Below, piece by piece: positions 53,381 through 63,724 of a DNA stretch of 64,000 bases. Every line of letters starts with the position of its first letter. Position 1 is the stretch's first letter. The notes under the pieces were generated by a model. The model saw only the letters and a program-made list of their open reading frames with translations. It was not told the origin of the DNA and made no database searches. The stretch is from Linnemannia schmuckeri (lineage: Eukaryota; Mortierellomycota; Mortierellomycetes; Mortierellales; Mortierellaceae). The stretch is from assembly GCA_029449235.1 (NCBI GenBank), contig JANATG010000016.1, positions 1,520,960 through 1,584,959 on the forward strand. The letters are read 5' to 3'. The translations under genes and the position numbers were made by a program.

Positions 53381-54706
53381 CTATCTCCTAAGGCCATGGT
53401 TATGCTTGTACTTATTGAGGATCGTCTTGCAGTGAGCCAAGTGATCCTCAGATTCCCATGTCCAGTCTTCTCGCGGGAAACCTTGCCACTGAACAAGGTA
53501 CTCACGCCGCCTATTGTTAATCCTGTGCTCCGCTATTCCTTCGACCTCATACTCTTCCTCATCCTCGACGATCTCTGGTGGTGGTCGTGCTGGTGTTCGC
53601 GATCCGAGTGCTGGGGGTGATGGGTAGTAGTGGCGGAGTCGGTCGACGTGAAAAACTGGATGGATCTTCATAGTGGGAGGCAGGTCAAGGCGGAAGGAAA
53701 CCGAAGACAACTGTTCAACCATGGAGTGGGGACCAGCAAAACGAGCGAGGAGCTTTTGTGAAGTGTGGGTACGGTCAGCGGGAAGAGTGATGTTCTCGAG
53801 GTTGAGAAGGACCTGATCGCCAATCTTGAAGTCATGGTCGCGGCGACGGGTGTCTGCGGCGGTAACTTGTCGCTCCTGAGCAGCAGCAAGGGCTTCCTTG
53901 GCCAGAATGAGAGCTTCGCTCTGTGATCGTACAAAGTCGTTGACCGCGGGATTAGGACCGGGGGATGGGGTCAGCAGGGACATGGGGACATTGGGATGGT
54001 TGCCAGTGTTGAAAAAAAATGGTGTAACGCCTGAGGAGGTGTTGATAGCGTTGTTGACAGCAAACTCTGCCGCAGGGAGGAGAAGATCCCAGTTGGATTG
54101 ACGTTGGTCGACAAAGGAGCGGAGCATGGTGATAAGGGTGCGGTTGGCGCGCTCGGTCTGACCGTCTGTCTGGGGGTGGAATGCTGTTGACATTGCAAGG
54201 TGAACATCCAGCAGGCGACTTAGCTCCGTCCAGAAGCGGCTAGTGAACTTGGCATCCCTGTCGGAGACAATGGTGGTAGGGAGACCGTGGAGGCGGAAGA
54301 CGTTGTCAAAAAAAATTCTTGCAACCTGTGAGGCGGTATCAGAGGTATGGCTGGCGACGAAGTGGGTCTGCTTTGAGAGTTTGTCCACGAATACCGTAAC
54401 AGAGTCGAATCCTCGAGGTGTCTTGGGTAACGGGCCGATAAAATCCATTGTCACCGTCTGCCATGGTCGATCTGGGATGGGTAGTGGTTGTAGGAGGCCA
54501 GCAGGGAGCTGGTTGCTGGGCTTATTCCGTTGACATGACTCGCAAGTGCGGATGTACTCTTGTGCGTCCTTGGCCATGGTGGGCCAGAAGAATCGCGACC
54601 GGAGATGACCGTAAGTCTTTTCAAAACCAAAATGACCAGCTATAGCAGAGTCATGGGCATCATGTAAAAGGGAAAGACGGAGATCGGAGTTAGCAGGGAT
54701 GCAAAC
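53381..54706 (-). pseudogene. Family C pol fragment (integrase to chromodomain), minus
   Basis: Reads from the integrase zinc region (VCIPANSDLRLSLLHDAHD, MAKDAQEYIRTCESCQ) to the chromodomain and stop at 53381. Cut on the upstream side by the plus-strand family C LTR at 54707. Confidence 0.9.
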
Positions 54707-54909
54707 TGCAACATATTAGGTTTAAAGTCCACCTTAGTTAGTCATTTCTCATCACTCTTATTCACCTCTGACTCTTCTATGATACTAGACCTAGAAACCT
54801 AGTTACTCCCTTGTATATATAGATGTACCATAGTAATAACATCAATCATCACTGCTTCAATCCTCGTCTCTTGTCCCTGCTTTCACTGGTCCTACCTTCT
54901 GCTGTTGCA
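54707..54909 (+). repeat. Family C 5' LTR (C3)
   Basis: 203 bp; PBS TGGTAGCAAAGG follows at 54910-54921. Confidence 0.93.
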
Positions 54910-55069
54910 TGGTAGCAAAGGTTCCCTCAATTCACTGCCTCAAGTCACCCCTCACTGGTTTTCCCTTTTTACGTCACTGTTTCTCTCTTTGTTAAACTTT
55001 TCATATAATTTTTTTTTCTGCATCACACTGGCCTTCTTCGATCTCTCCTCCTACTTCTCTCAGCTCACC

Positions 55070-56089
55070 ATGTCCAACGACACCACTCCCGCCCCCAACT
55101 TTCGTTACCCCCATCCTAAACCCTTTACCAATGTCCGTGATGGATTTGCCATTATGGAGTTTATTGATGGAATGGAGTTATTCTTCGAAGGTGCTCACAT
55201 TCCCCCTGCAGATCAAATTCACACCACTCTTGCTTTTGCTGGCGCGAAGGTGATCGCGTGGTGGCGTCTGCAGTCTCCTCAATTTGTCAACCCCCTCTCC
55301 TTTTCACAATTTGCAGAGCTTCTTAAAAAGGAATACAGCCCCGCTAATTTCAAAGATCACCTTATCCACCTTGTTATGTCAATGGGCATGACAGGTAAAT
55401 TCACATACGACAACGCCTCCGACTATATCACTCTAGCGCGGCAGTACCATCTCCTCCTTACCGGCTACTATCCTACCCCCCAGCATCCCGCCATGGAGGA
55501 TATGCTTCGCTCCGCCTTGCTTCATGGTCTTCCCTCCCTCCTTCGACAAATGGTTGAGGTTACAATGACCCACCGTGCCCTCCCTCTCAACGATCTCTTT
55601 GCCATGACAGAACGACACGCCGAAACCCTCACCAACAACTCAACGAATCCCAGCAACCTCCTCTCTGCTAGTGTCATGGCCAACGCCATCCGCGACCCCA
55701 ATGCGATGGAGATAGACAACATCAACATTCAACTTAACAACATCAACCGCCAACTCAGCAACATGACCCGCAACTTCAACAACCGAGGCAATAATAACAA
55801 CAATAACGGCTTCCGCAATAACAACAACAATAACAACGGCCCTCGTAACAACTTCAACAATAACAATGGTAACCCCCCTCCCTTAACCCCTCAGGAGCGC
55901 GATTGGTGCAAAAACAACAATGCTTGCCGTCGCTGCCGCCAAATTGGACATTTTGCAGCCGACTGTCACATCTACGGCAACAACAATAGCAACAGTGGCA
56001 ATAATAACAATCGTCAAGGCCGATGGGTCTTTCAAGTAGCTGTGGGCGATTCCCCCAAGTCGGGAAAAGCCTCCGACGATCAGGCTTAG
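55070..56089 (+). CDS. Family C Gag (C3)
   Basis: 339 aa, apparently identical to C1 Gag: capsid-like region, Asn-rich stretch, knuckle CRRCRQIGHFAADC. Overlaps pol at -1. Confidence 0.92.
   Translation: MSNDTTPAPNFRYPHPKPFTNVRDGFAIMEFIDGMELFFEGAHIPPADQIHTTLAFAGAKVIAWWRLQSPQFVNPLSFSQFAELLKKEYSPANFKDHLIHLVMSMGMTGKFTYDNASDYITLARQYHLLLTGYYPTPQHPAMEDMLRSALLHGLPSLLRQMVEVTMTHRALPLNDLFAMTERHAETLTNNSTNPSNLLSASVMANAIRDPNAMEIDNINIQLNNINRQLSNMTRNFNNRGNNNNNNGFRNNNNNNNGPRNNFNNNNGNPPPLTPQERDWCKNNNACRRCRQIGHFAADCHIYGNNNSNSGNNNNRQGRWVFQVAVGDSPKSGKASDDQA
56062..56068 (+). promoter_or_regulatory. Predicted -1 frameshift slippery site G GGA AAA (C3)
   Basis: Same context as in C1: gag codons TCG GGA AAA, with the open pol frame continuing SLRRSGLVQDL. 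Confidence 0.65.
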
Positions 56090-59000
56090 TCCAGGACTTG
56101 GTTGTCGACATTTCCTCCCTTTCTCCTCTGGACAAAGGGAGTGTCTCTCTACCAGAGTTAAGTTACAAGAATAAAAACTCTGCTATCAAAAACACTCCTC
56201 CCTCTACACCTTGTACTCGCACCATCACATCCATATCTGATAGCCCTCACACTCCCTCCTTCTTTCCCCCTCCACCCTCCCACTTTGGCTCATCCACCCC
56301 CACCTCGCCTCGCACCCCCTCCTCACCTACCATTGATTTGACCTCCACTGTCCCCAACACTCACTCCACCTCGGTACCCTCGAATGATGAGTTGCAACTC
56401 ACCGACGACGTATCTGATACCTCGTCTGTTGGTCTGAGCCCATCAGAAGAAGTGGACCTGGACCCACTCTCATCTCCTGCTGCTATAGACCAACCTATGT
56501 CCAAGCGCAGGGCCAAGCGCTTGCGATACAAGTCTGTCCGCCTACATACATTCACTGTCGATCAAGCCTCCCGTACTCTTCTGTCATTTGTCGGTAATGT
56601 GGCTGGTGCCCCTGCTCGAATTTTAATCGATTGTGGTGCGGAGGGCAATGTGATCGCTTCTTCTTTTTGCAAAAAACACTCTCTCCCACGCAACCCTGGT
56701 CCTTCCATCCCCATCATTCTTCCTGACGGCTCCTCCTCCCTCTGCTCATCCACCTCCACCTTTTCCATCAACCGCGACAACTACACCGACACTCTCGATG
56801 CACTCATTTACCCTCTCTCCAACTACGACCTCATTCTTGGAAAACCTTGGCTTACATCCACCAATCCTCTCATCAACTGGCGCAACAACGACCTTCACTT
56901 TACTCACAATGGCAACACTGTCCTCTGGCGATGCCGCGGCTCCGACGCCAACTCCATCACCATCCGCTCCAAAGGCAAACTTCTCTCTCATCTTCACTTC
57001 CACTCACTCGCTTCTCAACCCGGCAACTCCGTCTACCTCGCCCTTGTTAAAATCGCTAAAAAGTCAAACAGCAACAACAACAATGACAAAGACAAACCAA
57101 CCTCACCACCCCTCTCACCAGAAATACATACTATCGTCCATAAGGAGTTTCCCGACGTCTTTCCTTCTTCCCTCCCCTCTGGTCTCCCTCCTGATAGGGG
57201 CGATGCTATGAAGATCGAAACCGATCCGACTGCTGACCCTCCCTTTCGCCCTGTTATTCGTCTTTCGATTGCTAAATTGGATGAACTAAGGAAGCAACTC
57301 GATGACTTACTGGGCAAAGGCTTTATCAAACCCTCTACTTCTCCCTATGGGGCACCGGTGCTATTTGTCAAAAAGAAAGATGGTTCCTTGCGTATGTGTG
57401 TGGACTATAGAGGCCTTAATCGCATTACAAAGAAGAATCGCCACCCCCTCCCCCGCATCGATGAGCTTATCGACCGCTTCAGAGGTGCCCGCTACTTTAC
57501 AAAACTGGATCTACTCTCTGGTTATCATCAACAACGTATTGCTGAGGAGGACACCCACAAAACAGCGTTTAGGTGTCGCTATGGTCATTTTGAGTTTAAC
57601 GTGGTCCCTTTTGGGTTAACAAATGCACCGGCGTCCTTTTCTAATATGATGCTACGAGTATTAGACCCTGTCCTCGACAAGTGGGTTGTTGTCTACCTCG
57701 ACGACATCCTCATCTACTCCCGCACCGAAGCCGAGCACCTACAACACCTTCGGTCTGTCCTGACGCTCCTCCGCAAGCACGGTCTCTATGCCAAATTGAG
57801 CAAATGCTCTTTTATGCAAGAACAAACCGAGTTTCTTGGCCACGTCATCTCCAAGGACGGCATCCATACAAGCGCCGGTCTCGTCCGTGCCATTCGTGAA
57901 TGGCCCCGACCTCAAAAGCAGAAGGATGTTCAGCAATTCGTTGGCCTTGCACAGTTTTACCATCAGTATATCGCTAACTTCGCGAAAATCGCTCTACCAT
58001 TGACCGCTCTCCTAGGTGAAGGCACTCCTTTTTCTTGGTCTCAGGAACAGGAAGTAGCGTTTACAACTCTCAAGGAGGCGATCAGTAAAGCACCCGTGCT
58101 TAGAATCTTCGACCCTGACCTACTCACCACCGTCGAAACTGATGCCTCTGGATTTGCCCTCGGTGCTGTCCTCTGTCAGACCGACGAGCATGGAGTATTA
58201 CGCCCCGTCGCCTTCACCTCCCGCAAACTTAACTCGGCCGAGCACAACTACCCAACCCATGAGCAGGAATTGCTTGCTGTTGTCCACGCGCTCAAGACCT
58301 GGAGATTCTACTTGGATGGCTCTCATTTTATTGTTTACACCGACCATGCCACCCTCCAATACTTCCCTACACAACCCAAGCTCACACGTCGCCAGGCTCG
58401 GTGGATGGAGCTGTTGCAGGAATATAACTTCACGTTCAAGTATAAGAAGGGCGTCGACAATATTGTCCCGGATGCCCTGTCTCGCCGACCAGATCATCGA
58501 GAGTTGAATACCCTCTCAGTACAGATTGACCCCGGGCTCCGGCAGCGCCTGGTAGATGGCTATGAAACGGACCCTCGTCTTAAGCCGATCTACGAAAGCT
58601 GCCTGCAGGGAAGCCCACCAAAAAATTATTTTCTTATTAATGGTGTTCTTTGTGTGCAACGCAATGATCTCTTTCTGGTTTGCATCCCTGCTAACTCCGA
58701 TCTCCGTCTTTCCCTTTTACATGATGCCCATGACTCTGCTATAGCTGGTCATTTTGGTTTTGAAAAGACTTACGGTCATCTCCGGTCGCGATTCTTCTGG
58801 CCCACCATGGCCAAGGACGCACAAGAGTACATCCGCACTTGCGAGTCATGTCAACGGAATAAGCCCAGCAACCAGCTCCCTGCTGGCCTCCTACAACCAC
58901 TACCCATCCCAGATCGACCATGGCAGACGGTGACAATGGATTTTATCGGCCCGTTACCCAAGACACCTCGAGGATTCGACTCTGTTACGGTATTCGTGGA

Positions 59001-60003
59001 CAAACTCTCAAAGCAGACCCACTTTGTCGCCAGCCATACCTCTGATACCGCCTCACAGGTTGCAAGAATTTTTTTTGACAACGTCTTCCGCCTCCACGGT
59101 CTCCCTACCACCATTGTCTCCGACAGGGATGCCAAGTTCACTAGCCGCTTCTGGACGGAGCTAAGTCGCCTGCTGGATGTTCACCTTGCAATGTCAACAG
59201 CATTCCACCCCCAGACAGACGGTCAGACCGAGCGCGCCAACCGCATCCTTATCACCATGCTCCGCTCCTTTGTCGACCAACGTCAATCCAACTGGGATCT
59301 TCTCCTCCCTGCGGCAGAGTTTGCTGTCAACAACGCTATTAACACCTCCTCAGGCGTTACACCATTTTTTTTCAACACTGGCAACCATCCCAATGTCCCC
59401 ATGTCCCTGCTAACCCCATCCCCCGGTCCTAATCCCGCGGTCAACGACTTTGTACGATCACAGAGCGAAGCTCTCATTCTGGCCAAGGAAGCCCTTGCTG
59501 CTGCTCAGGAGCGACAAGTTACCGCCGCAGACACCCGTCGCCGCGACCATGACTTCAAGATTGGCGATCAGGTCCTTCTCAACCTCGAGAACATCACTCT
59601 TCCCGCTGACCGTACCCGCACTTCACAAAAGCTCCTCGCTCGTTTTGCTGGTCCCCACTCCATTGTTGAACAGTTGTCTTCGGTTTCCTTCCGCCTTGAC
59701 CTGCCTCCCACTATGAAGATCCATCCAGTTTTTCACGTCGACCGACTCCGCCACTACTACCCATCACCCCCAGCACTCGGATCGCGAACACCAGCACGAC
59801 CACCACCAGAGATCGTCGAGGATGAGGAAGAGTATGAGGTCGAAGGAATAGCGGAGCACAGGATTAACAATAGGCGGCGTGAGTACCTTGTTCAGTGGCA
59901 AGGTTTCCCGCGAGAAGACTGGACATGGGAACCTGAGGATCACTTGGCTCACTGCAAGACGATCCTCAATAAGTATAAGCATGACCATGGCCTTAGGAGA
60001 TAG
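56068..60003 (+). CDS. Family C Pol (C3), full length
   Basis: 1311 aa, read by -1 frameshift from gag. After a Ser/Thr/Pro-rich linker: protease ARILIDCGAEGNVIAS (DCG); RT with VDYRGLNRI, YHQQRI, FGLTNAPASFSN and YLDDILIYSR; RNase H TVETDASGFALG, EQELLAVVHAL, YTDHATLQ, VPDALSRR; integrase zinc region HDAHDSAIAGHFGF...CESCQRNKPS and core Asp-Asp-Glu (TMDFIG, SDRDAKF, GQTERAN); chromodomain EEYEVEGIAEH...LVQWQGFPREDWTWEP. Unlike C1 the Trp codon near TVLWRCRG is intact, so this is the best candidate for an active family C polymerase. Small differences from C1 (VLCQTDEHGVL for VLFQTDEHGVS) are of unknown effect. Confidence 0.93.
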   Translation, partial: SLRRSGLVQDLVVDISSLSPLDKGSVSLPELSYKNKNSAIKNTPPSTPCTRTITSISDSPHTPSFFPPPPSHFGSSTPTSPRTPSSPTIDLTSTVPNTHSTSVPSNDELQLTDDVSDTSSVGLSPSEEVDLDPLSSPAAIDQPMSKRRAKRLRYKSVRLHTFTVDQASRTLLSFVGNVAGAPARILIDCGAEGNVIASSFCKKHSLPRNPGPSIPIILPDGSSSLCSSTSTFSINRDNYTDTLDALIYPLSNYDLILGKPWLTSTNPLINWRNNDLHFTHNGNTVLWRCRGSDANSITIRSKGKLLSHLHFHSLASQPGNSVYLALVKIAKKSNSNNNNDKDKPTSPPLSPEIHTIVHKEFPDVFPSSLPSGLPPDRGDAMKIETDPTADPPFRPVIRLSIAKLDELRKQLDDLLGKGFIKPSTSPYGAPVLFVKKKDGSLRMCVDYRGLNRITKKNRHPLPRIDELIDRFRGARYFTKLDLLSGYHQQRIAEEDTHKTAFRCRYGHFEFNVVPFGLTNAPASFSNMMLRVLDPVLDKWVVVYLDDILIYSRTEAEHLQHLRSVLTLLRKHGLYAKLSKCSFMQEQTEFLGHVISKDGIHTSAGLVRAIREWPRPQKQKDVQQFVGLAQFYHQYIANFAKIALPLTALLGEGTPFSWSQEQEVAFTTLKEAISKAPVLRIFDPDLLTTVETDASGFALGAVLCQTDEHGVLRPVAFTSRKLNSAEHNYPTHEQELLAVVHALKTWRFYLDGSHFIVYTDHATLQYFPTQPKLTRRQARWMELLQEYNFTFKYKKGVDNIVPDALSRRPDHRELNTLSVQIDPGLRQRLVDGYETDPRLKPIYESCLQGSPPKNYFLINGVLCVQRNDLFLVCIPANSDLRLSLLHDAHDSAIAGHFGFEKTYGHLRSRFFWPTMAKDAQEYIRTCESCQRNKPSNQLPAGLLQPLPIPDRPWQTVTMDFIGPLPKTPRGFDSVTVFVDKLSKQTHFVASHTSDTASQVARIFFDNVFRLHGLPTTIVSDRDAKFTSRFWTELSRLLDVHLAMSTAFHPQTDGQTERANRILITMLRSFVDQRQSNWDLLLPAAEFAVNNAINTSSGVTPFFFNTGNHPNVPMSLLTPSPGPNPAVNDFVRSQSEALILAKEALAAAQERQVTAADTRRRDHDFKIGDQVLLNLENITLPADRTRTSQKLLARFAGPHSIVEQLSSVSFRLDLPPTMKIHPVFHVDRLRHYYPSPPALGSRTPARPPPEIVEDEEEYEVEGIAEHRINNRRREYLVQWQGFPREDWTWEPEDHLAHCKTILNKYKHDHGLRR

Positions 60004-60026
60004 GATTTTTTTTTAAGAGGGGAAGG

Positions 60027-60229
60027 TGCAACATATTAGGTTTAAAGTCCACCTTAGTTAGTCATTTCTCATTACTCTTATTCACCTCTGACTCTTCTAT
60101 GATACTAGACCTAGAAACCTAGTTACTCCCTTGTATATATAGATGTACCATAGTAATAACATCAATCATCACTGCTTCAATCCTCGTCTCTTGTCCCTGC
60201 TTTCACTGGTCCTACCTTCTGCTGTTGCA
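60027..60229 (+). repeat. Family C 3' LTR (C3)
   Basis: 203 bp, preceded by AGAGGGGAAGG; followed directly by family B pol sequence (GGTTACGGACG). Confidence 0.93.
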
Positions 60230-60331
60230 GGTTACGGACGTGAGGATCAGACATGGGAGCCAGCTGCCAACCTGGAAAATTGCCAAGACCTGGTCAACGC
60301 ATTCAAAAAGGGCCATGGGATCGTTTTTTAA
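60230..60331 (+). pseudogene. Family B pol 3' tail (end of chromodomain)
   Basis: Encodes GYGREDQTWEPAANLENCQD and the C-terminus to its stop, with GHGIVF for DHGIVF in B1. Only the last 33 codons of pol remain. Confidence 0.9.
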
Positions 60332-60341
60332 AAGGGGAAAG

Positions 60342-60439
60342 TGCAACGATTGGACCCCCGATTACCTTAATTAGATAAATAGACAACTATTACCAAAATA
60401 CAAAGACATCTCTTCCTTCCACTCCTTACAAAAGTTGCA
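60342..60439 (+). repeat. Family B LTR
   Basis: 98-bp LTR after a slightly altered polypurine tract (AAAAGGGGAAAG). Right flank CTGCC is inside family B gag. Confidence 0.9.
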
Positions 60440-60992
60440 CTGCCCCGACGATCTGAGACAGCTGCTTCAGACCGATCAGGTATCTAACCCCAACAACACC
60501 TTTTTTGATATGTGTTCCAAGGCTGAAGGATTTGACACCATCTATGCTTTTGGCCCCAGAGGAGCCACAAAGGGTATGTTTGCCAAGGCTATGAATAGCA
60601 TGCGCTCTCACTCTCCAACCACCAGCTCAAACCCAGCACCCCCAGCTTTTGACCCAATGGCAATGAAAATCGATAACATCAGCCTCGACCCCACCACCCG
60701 CGCCCTTATGGCCTCGGTCCAGTCCCTTACCATTGCCGTCCACGCCATGACAACCCAATTCAACAATCAACAATCCCAACCACGCCTTGCCCGCCTTACC
60801 GACAATGAAAAGAAATATCTGCAGGACAACAACGGATGCTTCAAGTGCCGTCGAATCAACGCCGGACACTACTCTTGGGACTGTGGAAAAAACCGCAACA
60901 CCAACCGCTCACCCAGGGCCCAGACCGTCAATAATATTGCTAACGTGGGCAATCTCCCAACAGACCAGTCGGGAAATGCCCCCAGCAACTAG
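60440..60992 (+). pseudogene. Family B Gag, C-terminal part (B3)
   Basis: About 183 codons ending NAPSN, including the CX2CX6HX4C knuckle (CFKCRRINAGHYSWDC). The N-terminal half is missing. Slippery site GGGAAAT at 60971-60977. Confidence 0.9.
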
Positions 60993-63712
60993 GTGCAGTC
61001 CAGGACCCAGTTGCTGAAATCCCCTCTCTTTGCCCCAGTGGTGAAGGGAGTGATCACACCCCAGAGTTAAGTAGAAAAGAAAAAAATGAAATAAAGTTGC
61101 CAGATCGCTCAGTTAATAAGATTAGCAACCAAACTCAGAATACAAACTCAAATCGTGATACTCACTCCCCCCCCACTCTGGCACCTTCACTGGACCAGAC
61201 CTCAACGTTTGACTCGTCCCACCTTGTGTCTAGAACCTTAGATGGACCAGACCTTGACCTGGATACCCCTGTTGTGTCGACCACACCGCCTACAAAGCGA
61301 CAGTTGAGAAGACGGAGACAAAAGCAATTGCGTCTCTGTTCATTTTCTATCGCTGAGGCTGAGCGTCAATTGCTCACTTTTAACTGCCTTGTCAGTGGCT
61401 TCCCGGCTCGCGTGCTGATCGATGGCGGTGCTGAAGGTAATGTAATCAGCACATTCTTTCAAAAGAAAAACAACTTGCCTCGAACCGTCATCAACCCCAT
61501 CCCTGTTCTTCTCCCCGACGGCTCATCCTCTATTACCAACCATACGGTCAACATCACCATCGAACGCAAAGGATACACTGACAACCTCAACCCAATCCTG
61601 TACCCACTCAAAAAATACGACCTTATCCTGGGCAAACCATGGCTTACTCACATCAACCCACAAATCAACTGGCGCACCAATGCTCTCCACTTCAACCACA
61701 ACAACACAGCCATCGAGTGGGACTGTACTGGATTCAAATCAAATAATATTCAAACCCGCACCGGTGGCCGCCTCCTTACCCACCTACACTTTCACACCAT
61801 GGCCCCCCTCCCCGGCTCCGACGTATTCTTGACACTGGTCAAATCTTCCAAGGATCTGCAGAAGGACAAGGACAACAAAGACAGGGACGCATCAGCACCA
61901 CCCAAACGCCCAGCTATGACGCCTGAGATCAGAGCCATCGTTGAAGACGAGTTTAAGGATGTGTTCCCCGATACACTCCCGAGCGGCCTTCCACCAGACC
62001 GAGGCGATGCCATGAAAATTGAGACAGACCCAACAGCCGATCCACCCTTCAAACCAGTCATTCGCCTCTCAATCGCAGAACTCGACGAACTCAGGAAGCA
62101 ACTTGACGACCTACTTGCGAAAAAATTCATCAAGCCCAGCACATCACCCTATGGCGCCCCAGTACTCTTTGTTCGGAAAAAGGATGGCACCCTGCGTATG
62201 TGTGTGGACTACCGCGGTCTGAACAGGATTACCAGGAAGAACAGACACCCTCTACCCAGAATTGACGAACTCATCGATCGTTTTCGTGGCGCCCGCTATT
62301 TTACCAAACTGGATCTACTCTCGGGATACCACCAGCAGAGGATATATGAACCACACACCCACAAAACAGCATTTCGATGTCGTTACGGCCATTTTGAATT
62401 TAATGTCGTTCCGTTCGGACTCACCAACGCACCAGCCTCATTCTCTAATATGATGCTACGAGTACTGGATCCGGTTCTGGACAAATGGGTGGTGGTATAC
62501 CTCGACGACATCCTGATCTATTCCAAAACCAAGGCCGACCATCTGAAACACCTTCGCAGCGTCCTTGAATTTCTACAAAAACATGGACTGTACGTCAAAC
62601 TCAGCAAATGCTCATTCATGCAGGAGCAGACTGAGTTCCTGGGCCATACCATCTCCAAGAACGGGATCTCCACCTCAGCAGGTCTTGTCAAAGCTATTTG
62701 GGAATGGCCTCGCCCCACCAGTATCAAAGATGTTCAACAATTTTTGGGCCTCGCACAGTTCTATCAGACCTACATCGACAAGTTTGCCGACATTGCCCTA
62801 CCCCTCTCGGAGCTTCTAGCAGGCGGAGCGACTTTTTTATGGGACAACGACAAGGAACAGGCATTCATCACCCTTAAAGCGGCCATCAGCTCCGCCCCAG
62901 TTCTACGTATATTCGACCCCGACTTGCCAACCACCGTCGAAACGGATGCATCTGGATTTGCAATTGGCGCTGTTCTCTTTCAGACGGACGCGAACGGAGT
63001 ATCCCGACCCGTTGCATTCACCTCACGAAAATTACAATCAGCAGAACGGAACTACCCAACCCACGAGCAGGAGCTACTGGCAGTCGTGCACGCCCTCAGG
63101 ACATGGCGATACTACCTAGACGGATCCCACTTTATTGTTTACACAGACCATGCAATCCTTCGCCACTTTTCAACACAGCCTAAACTCATCCGCCGCCAGG
63201 CTCGATGGATGGAGCTGCTGCAGAAATACGACTTTGACTTCAAGTACAAGCGCGGAGCAGATAATACAGTCCCCGACGCCCTGTCTCGACGACCCGACCA
63301 TTGCACGGAAGATCCAGTCAGCCCATCCACAGAACCAGTGGAGATTCATTCAATTGATATTCAGCTTGAACCAGGTGTGAGGCAGCGCCTGATAGAGGAC
63401 TACCAGAACAGCCCCAGGCTTAGTCTCGTCTATAAAAGCTGCCTCGAGGGAAGTGTGGCCCCCGGTTATTCTTTTCACAATGGCCTTCTCTACTATGACC
63501 GCCGCGGCACCGTCGTTCTTGCTATCCCTCAGAAAGCTGACATTTGCCACTCTCTTTTGCATGACTGCCACGATGCCCCCATAGCTGGCCACTTTGGGTT
63601 CAGGAAAACATATGACAAGCTGCAACGAATAGCATACTGGCCCAACATGGCAAAGGAGACCCAACTCTATGTCGACTCGTGCGAGAAGTGTCAACGCAAC
63701 AAGCCAAGTTAG
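60977..63712 (+). pseudogene. Family B Pol (B3), ended by nonsense codon beside the telomere
   Basis: Protease (DGG), RT (YLDDILIYSK), RNase H and the integrase zinc region to CEKCQRNKPS. There a TAG (63710-63712) replaces the CAG found in B1, 12 bp before the telomere begins. Several substitutions (TDHAILRHFSTQPKLIRRQ for TDHATLRHFPTQPKLTRRQ; LQKYDF) suggest it is more decayed than B1. Integrase core and chromodomain are absent. Confidence 0.9.
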
Positions 63713-63724
63713 GAGCGACCTGCT

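Larger units (their letters stand above)
54707..60229 (+). mobile_element. Family C chromovirus (copy C3), coding-intact
   Basis: 5523 bp; LTRs 54707-54909 and 60027-60229; PBS 54910-54921; gag and an uninterrupted pol. LTRs differ by eye at one base (ATCACTC / ATTACTC). Flanks CAAAC and GGTTA do not match: the left lies in reverse family C pol, the right in forward family B chromodomain sequence. Confidence 0.92.
60440..63724 (+). mobile_element. Family B remnant (B3), cut by an LTR and by the telomere
   Basis: Gag from PDDLRQLLQTD onward, then pol to the integrase zinc region, where the telomere array starts. Neither LTR of its own remains. Confidence 0.9.

Noticed and set aside
19741..60229. 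Copia-type (Ty1) classification of the elements
   Set aside because: In all families integrase follows RNase H, and three have C-terminal chromodomains, which defines the Ty3 lineage.
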